DNA of 64,000 nucleotides. Source: Bacteroidales bacterium 52_46 (GTDB taxonomy: Bacteria > Bacteroidota > Bacteroidia > Bacteroidales > Muribaculaceae). The translations under genes and the position numbers were made by a program. The notes under the pieces were generated by a model. It searched no databases, had not been told where the DNA came from, and was given only the letters and a program-made list of their open reading frames with translations. The DNA lies in NCBI GenBank assembly GCA_001915385.1, contig MNQK01000027.1, forward strand, positions 124,001-188,000, written 5' to 3'. Numbering within the stretch: the stretch's first letter is position 1; each line of letters opens with the position of its first letter. Of this stretch, positions 16,496-24,147 are shown piece by piece.

Positions 16496-16503
16496 TAAAT
16501 TTG
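16496..16503 (+). promoter_or_regulatory. -7 element directly upstream of the DUF4199 start
   Basis: TAAATTTG ends 4 nt before the ATG at 16508. Given the usual spacing, transcription would start at or within one base of the start codon, predicting a leaderless mRNA. Confidence 0.5.
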
Positions 16504-16507
16504 CAGT

Positions 16508-17041
16508 ATGAACCGGCCCAAATCCATATTCCGCAGGGCAGCCGAAGGCGGTATCACCCTCGGAGCCATTTTTGTATGCATATTCCTGCTTGAAACCACA
16601 GCCGGCGCACTGTCATGGCTGCTGGCATTAGGGCTTATGGTTTATGTGCCGGTGTTTGTGTACCGCAAACTCAGGAACACCTATCTTGCCGCCCACGGGC
16701 TCATGTCGTTCTCGGGGCTATGGCTCGAAGGGATACTGCTGTTCGTATGCGGCTCGATATTGCTGGCTCTCGGCACCCTCATATTCATGAAATGGCTTGT
16801 GCCGGGCTATCTGCCGGCGGCCGTGGCGCAAGTGACACAATTTATCGGAAACAATCCGCAGATGGTCGACGACTCGGTATCGCCCGAACAGATAGCATCA
16901 TATTTTTCCTCGATACGGCCTATCGACATTTCGATGACACTCATGTGGGCGTCATCGTTCACCGGAAGCATCGCGTCGCTCGTCATAGCGGCACTGGTGA
17001 AGACCCGGTGCGTGCCGCCGCCACCTTCCTCAAATTCATAA
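16508..17041 (+). CDS. DUF4199 membrane protein
   Basis: A 177-residue protein with four predicted transmembrane helices (about 17-33, 36-52, 68-92 and 150-170), typical of DUF4199. From memory this family commonly precedes a dolichyl-phosphate-mannose-synthase-like glycosyltransferase in Bacteroidetes, as it does here 23 nt downstream. A role in lipid-linked sugar handling is inferred from that pairing only. The predicted promoter abuts the ATG. Confidence 0.75.
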   Translation: MNRPKSIFRRAAEGGITLGAIFVCIFLLETTAGALSWLLALGLMVYVPVFVYRKLRNTYLAAHGLMSFSGLWLEGILLFVCGSILLALGTLIFMKWLVPGYLPAAVAQVTQFIGNNPQMVDDSVSPEQIASYFSSIRPIDISMTLMWASSFTGSIASLVIAALVKTRCVPPPPSSNS

Positions 17042-17064
17042 ACCTATAACGCATTTTATATACG

Positions 17065-18030
17065 ATGGACATATCGGTTGTAGTACCTCTTTACAACGAA
17101 GCGGAGTCACTTCCCGAACTCGAGAGCTGGATACGCCGCGTCATGCAGGAGAATAATTTTTCCTATGAAGTGATATTTGTCGACGACGGATCTACCGACT
17201 CGTCATGGGAAGTGATAGAACGTCTCTCAAAGGAGAATGCTGCGGTGCGCGGCGTGCGGTTCCGCCGCAACTACGGCAAGTCGCCGGCGCTCAACACGGG
17301 ATTCGCACGCGCCAACGGCGATGTAGTCATCACTATGGACGCCGACCTGCAGGACTCGCCCGACGAGATACCGGAACTCTACCGCATGATTACCGAGGAG
17401 AAATACGACCTGGTGTCGGGATGGAAGCAGAAACGCTACGACCCGCTGTCGAAGACGATACCGACCAAGCTGTTCAACGCCACGGCACGCAAGGTGAGCG
17501 GCATACGCAACCTCCACGACTTCAACTGCGGCCTTAAAGCCTACCGCCGCGATGTCGTAAAGCATATCGAAGTGTACGGCGACATGCACCGCTACATCCC
17601 TATCCTCGCAAAAAATGCCGGCTACTGCCGCATAGGCGAGAAAGTGGTGCACCATCAGGCGCGCAAATACGGCAAGTCGAAATTCGGCCTCGACAGGTTT
17701 GTCAACGGTTATCTCGACCTGCTGACGCTGTGGTTCACCGGAAAATTCGGGCGCAAGCCGATGCATTTCTTCGGGCTGCTGGGCTCGCTGATGTTCTTCA
17801 TCGGTTTCGTGGCCGTGATTGTGGTCGGTGCACTCAAGCTGTACAATATGAATGCTGGCAACCACTATTCGCTGGTGACCGACTCACCCTATTTCTTCAT
17901 CGCGCTCACCACGATGATACTCGGCACGCAGCTGTTCCTGACCGGTTTTATCGGTGAACTGATTGTGCGCAATTCCCACAAACGCAATGATTATGAGATT
18001 GAGGATGAGCTGCGGGGCAATGAAAAATAG
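17065..18030 (+). CDS. GtrB/DPM1-like membrane glycosyltransferase
   Basis: Family 2 glycosyltransferase of 321 residues. The GT-A domain shows VVVPLYNEAESLPEL, IFVDDGSTDSSWEV, FRRNYGKSPALNTGFARA and TMDADLQDSPDEI (DxD metal site). The acceptor-side loops GWKQKRYDP and HHQARKYGKSKFGL are typical of polyprenyl-phosphate glycosyltransferases. Two C-terminal transmembrane helices (about 238-260 and 272-300) anchor it. It probably loads a sugar onto undecaprenyl phosphate at the inner membrane. It overlaps the next gene by 11 nt. Confidence 0.9.
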   Translation: MDISVVVPLYNEAESLPELESWIRRVMQENNFSYEVIFVDDGSTDSSWEVIERLSKENAAVRGVRFRRNYGKSPALNTGFARANGDVVITMDADLQDSPDEIPELYRMITEEKYDLVSGWKQKRYDPLSKTIPTKLFNATARKVSGIRNLHDFNCGLKAYRRDVVKHIEVYGDMHRYIPILAKNAGYCRIGEKVVHHQARKYGKSKFGLDRFVNGYLDLLTLWFTGKFGRKPMHFFGLLGSLMFFIGFVAVIVVGALKLYNMNAGNHYSLVTDSPYFFIALTTMILGTQLFLTGFIGELIVRNSHKRNDYEIEDELRGNEK

Positions 18031-18562
18031 ACCGTCATGGCGACATGCTCCGGCACGCCTTCTTCCGGCCTTTGCAGCGGCCGCCATCATGTCGGCCGCA
18101 TCGTCATGCAGCACAACGGGGTGCACCGACAACCGGTCGAGTATCCCGCTGGCAGGGTTTTACGACGAACGCACCGGTGCGGCCATAGCCATAGACTCCA
18201 TCGACATAGGTGGTATAGGCGCTCCCGGCGACTCGTTGCTCCTTGCGTCGCCGCAACAGGCCACTGAGGTGTATCTGCCGCTCCGCTCCGAACGCGACAA
18301 AGCGTCGTTTTTCATCGCTTACCGCCAGAAAGCGCTTGACTATCCGGAGCTGAACGATACCATCACTTTCGGCTACAGCTCCATACCATACTTCGCATCG
18401 GAAGAGTGCGGCGCCATGATGAGATACCGCCTGCGGTCGGTGACATATACGCGTCATCTGCTCGACTCTGTGTCGGTAGTGCCGGCCGATTCGGTCATCA
18501 CAAACGCCGACATCGAAAACCTGCGTCTATACTTCAAAACATCTTCCGCTGAAAATCAATGA
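18020..18562 (+). CDS. DUF6452-like lipoprotein
   Basis: A 180-residue predicted lipoprotein. Basic residues and a hydrophobic stretch end at AASSC, followed by a beta-rich domain (SIPLAGFYDERTGAAIAIDS through TRHLLDSVSVVPADS). The outline fits the Bacteroidales DUF6452 family that accompanies DUF6048 proteins, recalled rather than searched. The ATG at 18020 lies inside the end of the glycosyltransferase gene; the longer frame start lacks a signal peptide. It overlaps the next gene by 4 nt (ATGA). Confidence 0.7.
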   Translation: MKNRPSWRHAPARLLPAFAAAAIMSAASSCSTTGCTDNRSSIPLAGFYDERTGAAIAIDSIDIGGIGAPGDSLLLASPQQATEVYLPLRSERDKASFFIAYRQKALDYPELNDTITFGYSSIPYFASEECGAMMRYRLRSVTYTRHLLDSVSVVPADSVITNADIENLRLYFKTSSAENQ

Positions 18563-19545
18563 AACGTCTGTTTAAAATATTAGTGCCCGTGGCGGCCGCC
18601 TTGTGTGTAGTCCTCACTTCGAGGGCGCAACGGCGCGTGACGCCCGTCGACACTCCGGCGACAGCGACCCAGCATATCAACGAGAACAAGGCCAACGGCG
18701 ACAGCATTGACCGTTCGCGGCTTGTCGAGATGACCGACGCGCAGGGTAAAATCATACTCGTGGATACAATCACGGGCAAGGAGTTCGTCGACTCGGCTGC
18801 GGCCGAACGCGTTGTGCCCAAGATGATATATCCGCTGCTGCACTCGGCCACAGTATCCGTCGACCTTTTCACTCCGGCCATGCGTGCGTTCGGCACGAAA
18901 TACGGGCTTGGCGAAGTATCCGCCGAACTCAATCTCCACAACAGGTATATACCCGTGATAGAGTTCGGCCTCGGACAGGCGAAAAACACGCCCGACGACA
19001 ATAACTACACTTACCGTTCGCCGATTGCCCCGTTCTTCAGAATCGGTATGAACTATAATTTCCTCTACCAGTCCAATCCCGACTACCTCATCATGGCCGG
19101 TGTGCGCTACGGATTCTCGCCGTTCAAATTCGAGGTAACCGACATCACGCAGCAACCCGGCTACTGGGACGAACCCCTCTCCTACTCCATTCCGTCGCAG
19201 AATGTCACGGCAGGATATTTCCAGATACTTTTAGCGCTGCGCGTACGCATCGTTGACAATTTCTCGCTCGGATGGAGCGTGCGCTACCAATCGCTCCTGC
19301 ACGACAGCGACACGCCCTACGGCAACGCATGGTATATCCCGGGCTACGGAGCACGCAACCGCTCCATCAACGCCACATTCTCGCTGTCGTACACTATCGG
19401 CCTGTCGAAAAACGACGGCCTGTCGGAGTCGACTGCCGAGACACTCAACGCCCTCGGCGAGCCCTCACCCGCCCCGTCCACCGAAAGCGACGGCACGGCG
19501 GAAAGCGATACCGGCGGCACAACGACGGAGAACAATCAGGAATAA
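18559..19545 (+). CDS. DUF6048-like outer-membrane beta-barrel protein
   Basis: A signal peptide (about 1-24) precedes a region rich in alternating aromatic beta strands: HNRYIPVIEFGLGQ, FFRIGMNYNFLYQ, LIMAGVRYGFSPFKFEV, FSLGWSVRYQSL, NATFSLSYTIG. This indicates an outer-membrane barrel. A Ser/Thr/Glu/Gly-rich tail (about 295-328) ends the protein. The family assignment rests on pattern and on the preceding lipoprotein, to which it is translationally coupled. Function is unknown. Confidence 0.72.
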   Translation: MKRLFKILVPVAAALCVVLTSRAQRRVTPVDTPATATQHINENKANGDSIDRSRLVEMTDAQGKIILVDTITGKEFVDSAAAERVVPKMIYPLLHSATVSVDLFTPAMRAFGTKYGLGEVSAELNLHNRYIPVIEFGLGQAKNTPDDNNYTYRSPIAPFFRIGMNYNFLYQSNPDYLIMAGVRYGFSPFKFEVTDITQQPGYWDEPLSYSIPSQNVTAGYFQILLALRVRIVDNFSLGWSVRYQSLLHDSDTPYGNAWYIPGYGARNRSINATFSLSYTIGLSKNDGLSESTAETLNALGEPSPAPSTESDGTAESDTGGTTTENNQE

Positions 19546-19550
19546 AACGT

Positions 19551-20303
19551 ATGCCTACAGCAGTCATCATAGGAGCCTCATCGGGACTCGGTCGCGAAAT
19601 CGCCCTCACTTACATAAGACGCGGCTACCGCATCGGCGTGGCGGCACGACGCATTGAGCGTCTCGACGCACTCGTCGGCGAAGCGCCTGAGCGCGTAGTG
19701 GCCGGCATAGTCGATGTCACCGCCGACGATGCTCCCGCACGGCTCGAAAGCCTTATACACGCTCTCGGTGAGCCCGTTGATATTTTCATAAACTGCGCAG
19801 GCATAGGATTCGCCAACCCGATGCTCGACCCCAAGGCCGACATCGATACCGTAAAGACCAACTGTCTGGGATTCACGCGCGTCACCGACTTCATGTTCAA
19901 CTATTTCGCGGACAATTCGCTCAAAGGGCAGATTGTCGCCATAAGCTCCGTAGCCGGCACCCGCGGCATAGGCATGGCGGCATCGTACTCGGCATCGAAA
20001 CGTTTTCAGTCGGAATATCTGACCGCGCTCTCGCAGCTGGCGCATCAGCGGCGTCTCCCCGTCACCATCACCGACATCAAGCCGGGATTTGTCGATACGC
20101 CGCTGCTCGACGCGCACACGAAGTATCCCATGATGATGAACACCGGCCGCGCGGCAGCGTTAATAGTAAAAGCGATTGACCGCCGGCGCAGCCGCATCAT
20201 CGACCTGCGGTGGGCTATGGTCGTGGCACTGTGGCGATGCGTTCCGGGCTTCGTATGGCGGCGCATGCGGCTGCGGCTCTCCGCTACTGACAACAGGAAT
20301 TAA
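19551..20303 (+). CDS. Short-chain dehydrogenase/reductase
   Basis: Classical SDR oxidoreductase of 250 residues. The cofactor motif GASSGLG is at 8-14, and the basic pair in AARRIERL after the second strand favours NADPH. The Asn-Cys-Ala-Gly motif is NCAGIG. Catalytic residues are Ser133 (AISSVAG), Tyr146 and Lys150 (YSASK). The C-terminus is strongly basic and hydrophobic (WRCVPGFVWRRMRLRL), suggesting membrane association. The frame is open upstream, but the ATG at 19551 starts the fold and lies 5 nt after the previous stop. The substrate is unknown. Confidence 0.88.
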   Translation: MPTAVIIGASSGLGREIALTYIRRGYRIGVAARRIERLDALVGEAPERVVAGIVDVTADDAPARLESLIHALGEPVDIFINCAGIGFANPMLDPKADIDTVKTNCLGFTRVTDFMFNYFADNSLKGQIVAISSVAGTRGIGMAASYSASKRFQSEYLTALSQLAHQRRLPVTITDIKPGFVDTPLLDAHTKYPMMMNTGRAAALIVKAIDRRRSRIIDLRWAMVVALWRCVPGFVWRRMRLRLSATDNRN

Positions 20304-20326
20304 TCACCTCAAAACGATAAGACAAA

Positions 20327-20755
20327 ATGATAGCAATATGCAGCGACCACGCAGGCTTTGAGCTGAAAAGCATAATCGAAGGTTATCTCGAAGCCGACAA
20401 CAAAGCGTTCAAGGATTTCGGCACATACAGCGCCGAATCGTGCGACTATCCCGACTTCGCCCATCCGTGTGCCAAGGCAGTGGAATCGGGTGAGTGTTAC
20501 CCCGGCATAGCGATGTGCGGCTCGGGCAACGGTATCGCCATGACCCTCAACAAACACCAGGGCATACGCGCGGCATTGTGCTGGACTCCCGAACTGGCAC
20601 GGCTTGCACGTCAGCACAACGACGCCAACGTGCTCGTGCTGCCGGCGCGCTTCATCAATCCGGTCGACGCCCTCGCCATCGTCGACGCCTTCCTGGAAAC
20701 GCCCTTTGAAGGCGGACGCCACCAGCGCCGCATCGACAAAATACCTGTAAAATAG
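20327..20755 (+). CDS. rpiB: Ribose-5-phosphate isomerase B
   Basis: Interconverts ribose-5-phosphate and ribulose-5-phosphate in the pentose phosphate pathway. The LacAB/RpiB fold is evident: SDHAGFELK at 6-14 with phosphate-binding Asp7/His8, and MCGSGNGIAMTLNKHQGIRAA with the catalytic-base candidate Cys64. ARQHNDANVLVLPARFI follows. The product is 142 residues, of normal length. It is last in the run of plus-strand genes from 16.5 kb, followed by a hairpin. Confidence 0.9.
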   Translation: MIAICSDHAGFELKSIIEGYLEADNKAFKDFGTYSAESCDYPDFAHPCAKAVESGECYPGIAMCGSGNGIAMTLNKHQGIRAALCWTPELARLARQHNDANVLVLPARFINPVDALAIVDAFLETPFEGGRHQRRIDKIPVK

Positions 20756-20774
20756 TCACGGGAAAATAGTTTCT

Positions 20775-20807
20775 GGTAACTGTTCAAATTTATTTTGAAC
20801 AGTTACC
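20775..20807. terminator. Perfect hairpin after rpiB (terminator or operator)
   Basis: GGTAACTGTTCAAA (20775-20788) pairs perfectly with TTTGAACAGTTACC (20794-20807) around a 5-nt loop. There is no T run. The right arm TTTTGAACAGTTACCTAA recurs with one change at 49442-49458, inside another promoter region, so an operator role is also possible. Confidence 0.55.
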
Positions 20808-20826
20808 TAATATTCAAAAATTTTAC

Positions 20827-20834
20827 TATTTTTG
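20827..20834 (+). promoter_or_regulatory. -7 element of the DUF2795 gene
   Basis: TATTTTTG followed by C matches TAnnTTTG, 64 nt upstream of the ATG at 20898. Confidence 0.5.
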
Positions 20835-20897
20835 CACCACTTATCACCATGCCATAAGGAAACGCAATATAGTAAAACTTTAAAAACTTGTTATACA

Positions 20898-21119
20898 ATG
20901 TATTGGACACTTGAATTAGCGTCAAAACTTGAAGACGCACCCTGGCCCGCAACCAAAGACGAACTCATAGACTACGCAATGCGCTCCGGCGCACCCCTCG
21001 AAGTAATAGAAAATCTTCAGGAAATGGAAGATGAAGGCGAAACCTACGAATGCATCGAAGACATCTGGCCCGACTACCCCTCCAAAGAAGACTTCCTCTT
21101 CAACGAGGATGAATACTAA
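20898..21119 (+). CDS. DUF2795 protein (integration target gene)
   Basis: A small acidic protein of 73 residues, MYWTLELASKLEDAPWPATK to the conserved tail FLFNEDEY. It belongs to a highly conserved Bacteroidales DUF2795 family whose role is unknown. The upstream extension of the frame is not conserved, so the ATG at 20898 was chosen. The last codons are duplicated in diverged form at 41191-41214 (LFNENEY then stop), which marks this gene's 3' end as the likely attachment site of the 20-kb element that follows. The 3' end seen here may therefore be supplied by the element. Confidence 0.85.
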   Translation: MYWTLELASKLEDAPWPATKDELIDYAMRSGAPLEVIENLQEMEDEGETYECIEDIWPDYPSKEDFLFNEDEY

Positions 21120-21120
21120 G
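21096..21120 (+). other. Putative attL (3' end of DUF2795 gene)
   Basis: The last 25 bases covering codons LFNEDEY, stop and one G match 41191-41215 at 21 of 25 positions, including an uninterrupted TTCAACGAG and TACTAAG. This is the expected product of recombination at the 3' end of a gene. Confidence 0.6.
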
Positions 21121-21150
21121 GCATACACAACAAATTAATAACCTGATAAA

Positions 21151-21193
21151 CAGCGAGATAAGCAATTTTAATTTGTTTGTCTCGCTGCTTTTT
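21151..21193 (+). terminator. Terminator of the DUF2795 gene
   Basis: CAGCGAGA (21151-21158) pairs with TCTCGCTG (21180-21187) around a 21-nt loop containing AATTTGTTTG, followed by CTTTTT. A hairpin of the same design follows the duplicate gene end at 41245-41290. Confidence 0.7.
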
Positions 21194-21220
21194 ATTGCCT
21201 TTTATAACATAATTTGTTTG
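21194..21220 (+). repeat. Element-end repeat, left copy
   Basis: ATTGCCTTTTATAACATAAT then TTGTTTG matches 41113-41139 at 23 of 27 positions in direct orientation, with a third shorter relative at 41308-41340. It is a possible recombinase arm site. Confidence 0.55.
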
Positions 21221-21273
21221 CCTCAAATGCAAAATTTTCGGTCAAAATCTTAGTTTGTTTGTCTCAAATTCAT

Positions 21274-21281
21274 TATCTTTG
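21274..21281 (+). promoter_or_regulatory. -7 element of the integrase gene
   Basis: TATCTTTG matches the consensus 36 nt upstream of the ATG at 21318. This supports the ATG over the upstream in-frame GTG at 21291. Confidence 0.5.
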
Positions 21282-21317
21282 TAGACGTTTGTGAGTATTC
21301 ACTTAATCTCCTCCATT

Positions 21318-22676
21318 ATGGGCAGACCGAAAAGACAATACCCTCTAGGAAAATATCGCCTTCGGGCAGGCAAACATCCTGACAAGTCAAAACCTTATAC
21401 CGTCGTTTTGGAATATACGTGGAATCGGCAAATATTCAGAAAGACGACCAATATACTTGTACGGGAATGTGATTGGAACCAATCTCTTCATCAGGGTAGA
21501 GGCGGTGTCCGAGTATCCTACGGACCTGAATCAGCTCGCACTAATGCATTGCTCCTCGCCCGAGTTACCAAAATCGACAATCTTCTTGCCGAGTACAATC
21601 AGAATCATCCCAATCAGATCACAGCACAGGTCATCAACGATGTACTCTCCGACAAACCTGTCACTCGTAAAGATAAAGGGAAAGACTTCGTTGAGCTTGC
21701 ATTAGAAAGGCTTGAATCCGATTATAGTCGCAACCGCATAGGTCGCAGCCGTTATCAGAACGGAATCAGCGGCATGAACATATTTCAGTCATTCCTCCGG
21801 GCAACCGGCAAAGGGACATATAAACTGGATGGTCTCTATGTTAGCGAGATTACGGTCGAGCTTATTGAAGAATATATCAAATGGCGTAGATTAGTTAAAC
21901 AGAACTCTGATGCCACCATCAACCATGCCTTGACACCTATTATGAAGGCTTGCGCGTACGCAGCCGACGTAAATCTAATTCCGGCTGCTATCAATGCCAG
22001 AATACAGGACATGCGTATCGTGCCCAAGATACACCTTTCGGCGGAGGATACCGAGTATGACGGCAAAAGTCTTACCCTTGATGAAATGGGGAAGCTCATC
22101 TCCTATTATAATGAGTGTCGGGAACCACGTCGCAAAGAATTTCTTGAGATGTTCCTATTCGCATTCCATGCCTGTGGTCTGCGCGTGGTCGATGTCATGA
22201 CGCTGCAATGGGCGAATATTGATTTCAACCGCAAGGAGCTACGCAAAGTAATGATAAAAACCGGCAAGCGGCACATCATACCCCTCACTGAACCGGCTAT
22301 CGAAATTCTCAATATCTGGAAGGCAAAGCGTGGTAATTGCCGTTATGTATTCGATTTAGTCAAGGACGATTTGAATATTGACGATGACGAAGCTCTTTAT
22401 AAAGCTCGCAACAACGCCACGAAGTGCATCAACCAATCGCTGACCGTTGTAGGTGAGTCTCTTGGGCTCAAATTCCCCTTGACAATGCACGCCGCCCGGC
22501 ATACGTTTGCCGTCTTTGCCCTCAACAAAGGACTCTCGATGTCAGTTGTAAGCCGACTTTTGGGCCACGGGAGTACCGACATAACCGAAAAGGTCTATGC
22601 CAAGTTCCTGCCCGAGACCCTATCTGCCGAAGTCGCCCGTCTCGCCGGAGATATAAACTCATTGTCAATAGGATAG
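21318..22676 (+). CDS. int: Tyrosine recombinase (integrase)
   Basis: Site-specific recombinase of 452 residues expected to integrate and excise the element. The N-terminal ~100 residues form an arm-type DNA-binding domain (GRPKRQYPLGKYRLRAGKH, then VLEYTWNRQIFRKTTNI), followed by a SAM-like core-binding domain. The catalytic set is complete: Arg289 (HACGLRVVD), Lys317 (IKTGKRHIIPL), His391 and Arg394 (HAARH), His417 (LLGHGSTD), and the nucleophile Tyr427 (VYAKF). Nothing suggests inactivation. It lies directly inside the proposed left end, as expected. Confidence 0.93.
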   Translation: MGRPKRQYPLGKYRLRAGKHPDKSKPYTVVLEYTWNRQIFRKTTNILVRECDWNQSLHQGRGGVRVSYGPESARTNALLLARVTKIDNLLAEYNQNHPNQITAQVINDVLSDKPVTRKDKGKDFVELALERLESDYSRNRIGRSRYQNGISGMNIFQSFLRATGKGTYKLDGLYVSEITVELIEEYIKWRRLVKQNSDATINHALTPIMKACAYAADVNLIPAAINARIQDMRIVPKIHLSAEDTEYDGKSLTLDEMGKLISYYNECREPRRKEFLEMFLFAFHACGLRVVDVMTLQWANIDFNRKELRKVMIKTGKRHIIPLTEPAIEILNIWKAKRGNCRYVFDLVKDDLNIDDDEALYKARNNATKCINQSLTVVGESLGLKFPLTMHAARHTFAVFALNKGLSMSVVSRLLGHGSTDITEKVYAKFLPETLSAEVARLAGDINSLSIG

Positions 22677-22698
22677 ATGATTATCCAATAAAAATCAC

Positions 22699-22706
22699 TA
22701 TTTTTG
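22699..22706 (+). promoter_or_regulatory. -7 element abutting the rhuM-like start
   Basis: TATTTTTG ends 3 nt before the ATG at 22710, predicting a leaderless transcript. Confidence 0.5.
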
Positions 22707-22709
22707 CAT

Positions 22710-23570
22710 ATGGAAACCAACGAAATAGTCCTCTATCAGCCAAATGAGACAATGAAACTTGAGGTACGCCTCGAGAATGAAACCGTATGGCTCACACAAC
22801 AGCAAATAGCCGATTTATTCGGCACCAAGCGACCTGCTATAACCAAGCACCTTTCCAATATCTTCAAGTCTGGAGAACTTGATGAAAATTCAGTTCGTTC
22901 CATTTTGGAACATACTGCCGCAGACGGTAAGATATATAAAACCCAATTTTATAATCTTGATGCGATATTATCTGTAGGTTATAGAGTTAATAGCCGAAAC
23001 GCCACATTATTCCGCCAGTGGGCCAATAAGGTATTGAAGGAGTTTCTACTTCGGGGATATTCTATCAACCAAAGATTGATTGAAATGAGCGACCGGTTAG
23101 ATCGACGCCTGTTGGAACAAGATGGTAAAATAGCTGCCATTCGCAGAGATGTTGATTTCTTTGTCAGGACATCCTTGCCTCCCAAAGAGGGCATATTCTT
23201 TGACGGTCAGATTTTTGATGCGTACGCTTTTGTAGCTGATCTAATCCGAAAGGCTAATAATAGAATTGTGATTATCGACAGTTATGTTGACGATTCAGTG
23301 CTTGTGCAGCTGTCAAAACGGAAGCAAGGCGTGACGGTGGATATTTACGACGGCAGGATCTCACAGCAACTGCGTCAGGATGTAACGCGCCACAATGCCC
23401 AATACCCCGGTGTAACATTGCACGACTACAACAAGGCTCACGACCGTTTCATCATAATCGACGAGGACGTCTATCATATCGGACACTCTCTCAAAGACCT
23501 CGGCAAGAAACTCTTTGCATTCTCCAAAATGGATGTAATGACCGGCACGGAGCTATTGTCAAAACTATAA
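22710..23570 (+). CDS. RhuM-family protein with PLD-like C-terminal domain
   Basis: 286 residues in two parts. The N-terminal ~120 match the virulence RhuM family: VWLTQQQIADLFGTKRPAIT as a helix-turn-helix-like start, NSVRSILEHTAADGK and YKTQFYNLDAILSVGYRVNS. After a coiled-coil linker (about 125-155), the C-terminal ~120 residues (YAFVADLIRKANNRIVIIDS, then HDRFIIIDEDVYHIGHSLKD) resemble a phospholipase D-like domain with a single degenerate HxK/HDR motif. RhuM is linked by name to Salmonella pathogenicity islands, but the biochemistry is unsettled. DNA binding with a nuclease-like or recognition domain is an inference. Confidence 0.82.
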   Translation: METNEIVLYQPNETMKLEVRLENETVWLTQQQIADLFGTKRPAITKHLSNIFKSGELDENSVRSILEHTAADGKIYKTQFYNLDAILSVGYRVNSRNATLFRQWANKVLKEFLLRGYSINQRLIEMSDRLDRRLLEQDGKIAAIRRDVDFFVRTSLPPKEGIFFDGQIFDAYAFVADLIRKANNRIVIIDSYVDDSVLVQLSKRKQGVTVDIYDGRISQQLRQDVTRHNAQYPGVTLHDYNKAHDRFIIIDEDVYHIGHSLKDLGKKLFAFSKMDVMTGTELLSKL

Positions 23571-23591
23571 CACAAGAACTATCATAATATC

Positions 23592-23618
23592 AAAAGGAGG
23601 TGCCGAGCCTCCTTTTTT
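23592..23618 (+). terminator. Terminator after the rhuM-like gene
   Basis: AAAAGGAGG (23592-23600) pairs with CCTCCTTTT (23608-23616) around a 7-nt loop, followed by more T residues. Confidence 0.85.
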
Positions 23619-23749
23619 CATGCCCTTGCTTAAAGGGTAAATCTTCGTAATCAGTGCCAAAAACAAGTGCCGATTTTATGATTTAGTTATACCATGCTAA
23701 ATATCAGGGTGTTTTGCCTTGATTATTTCTATCTTGACGTTGTGGCATT

Positions 23750-23757
23750 TACTTTTG
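23750..23757 (+). promoter_or_regulatory. -7 element upstream of the HTH/helicase/mobilization genes
   Basis: TACTTTTG followed by C matches TAnnTTTG, 64 nt upstream of the HTH gene ATG. No clear -33 TTG is seen at the usual distance. Confidence 0.4.
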
Positions 23758-23820
23758 CAGCCGATTTGAAAACCAACGGCGGAGAAATCCGCAGCGTCAA
23801 TACCGAAATTCAAAATTTAC

Positions 23821-24147
23821 ATGCCAAACAACTTCAAAATTAAAACTACGGAGGAAATGCTCATGCGAATCCTCCACTTGCTCGAGGAACCGCAGACACG
23901 AAGCACCTCCGGCAACAATACCTCAACCGAGTGCCGCATCTACACCAACAAGGAACTGATGAAGCTGCTCGGTGTCGAAAGCCGCTATCTCAAGAACCTT
24001 CGGGATAACGGTTTTCTCTCCTACTCCCGTCATGGGGACAAATACTGGTACACCCAGGCTGATGTCGATTCGTTTCTCAAAAGCTTCAAATATGAGGCAT
24101 TCGCCATCCGTAATTCGACATCATTCGCGGAAGGAGGTGCGCTATGA
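23821..24147 (+). CDS. Helix-turn-helix (excisionase-like) protein
   Basis: A 108-residue protein with a winged HTH_17-type domain in its second half: CRIYTNKELMKLLGVESRYLKNLRDNGFLSY, then SRHGDKYWYTQADVDSFLKSF. Such proteins sit beside integrase and replication genes of Bacteroidetes mobile elements and act as excisionase or regulator. It overlaps the helicase gene by 4 nt (ATGA). A role in excision or control of the downstream genes is inferred. Confidence 0.75.
   Translation: MPNNFKIKTTEEMLMRILHLLEEPQTRSTSGNNTSTECRIYTNKELMKLLGVESRYLKNLRDNGFLSYSRHGDKYWYTQADVDSFLKSFKYEAFAIRNSTSFAEGGAL

Noticed and set aside
16508..17049. Alternative frame of 144 residues within the DUF4199 gene
   Set aside because: It overlaps an integral membrane family with correct helix pattern, and its residue mix is Arg/His-rich.
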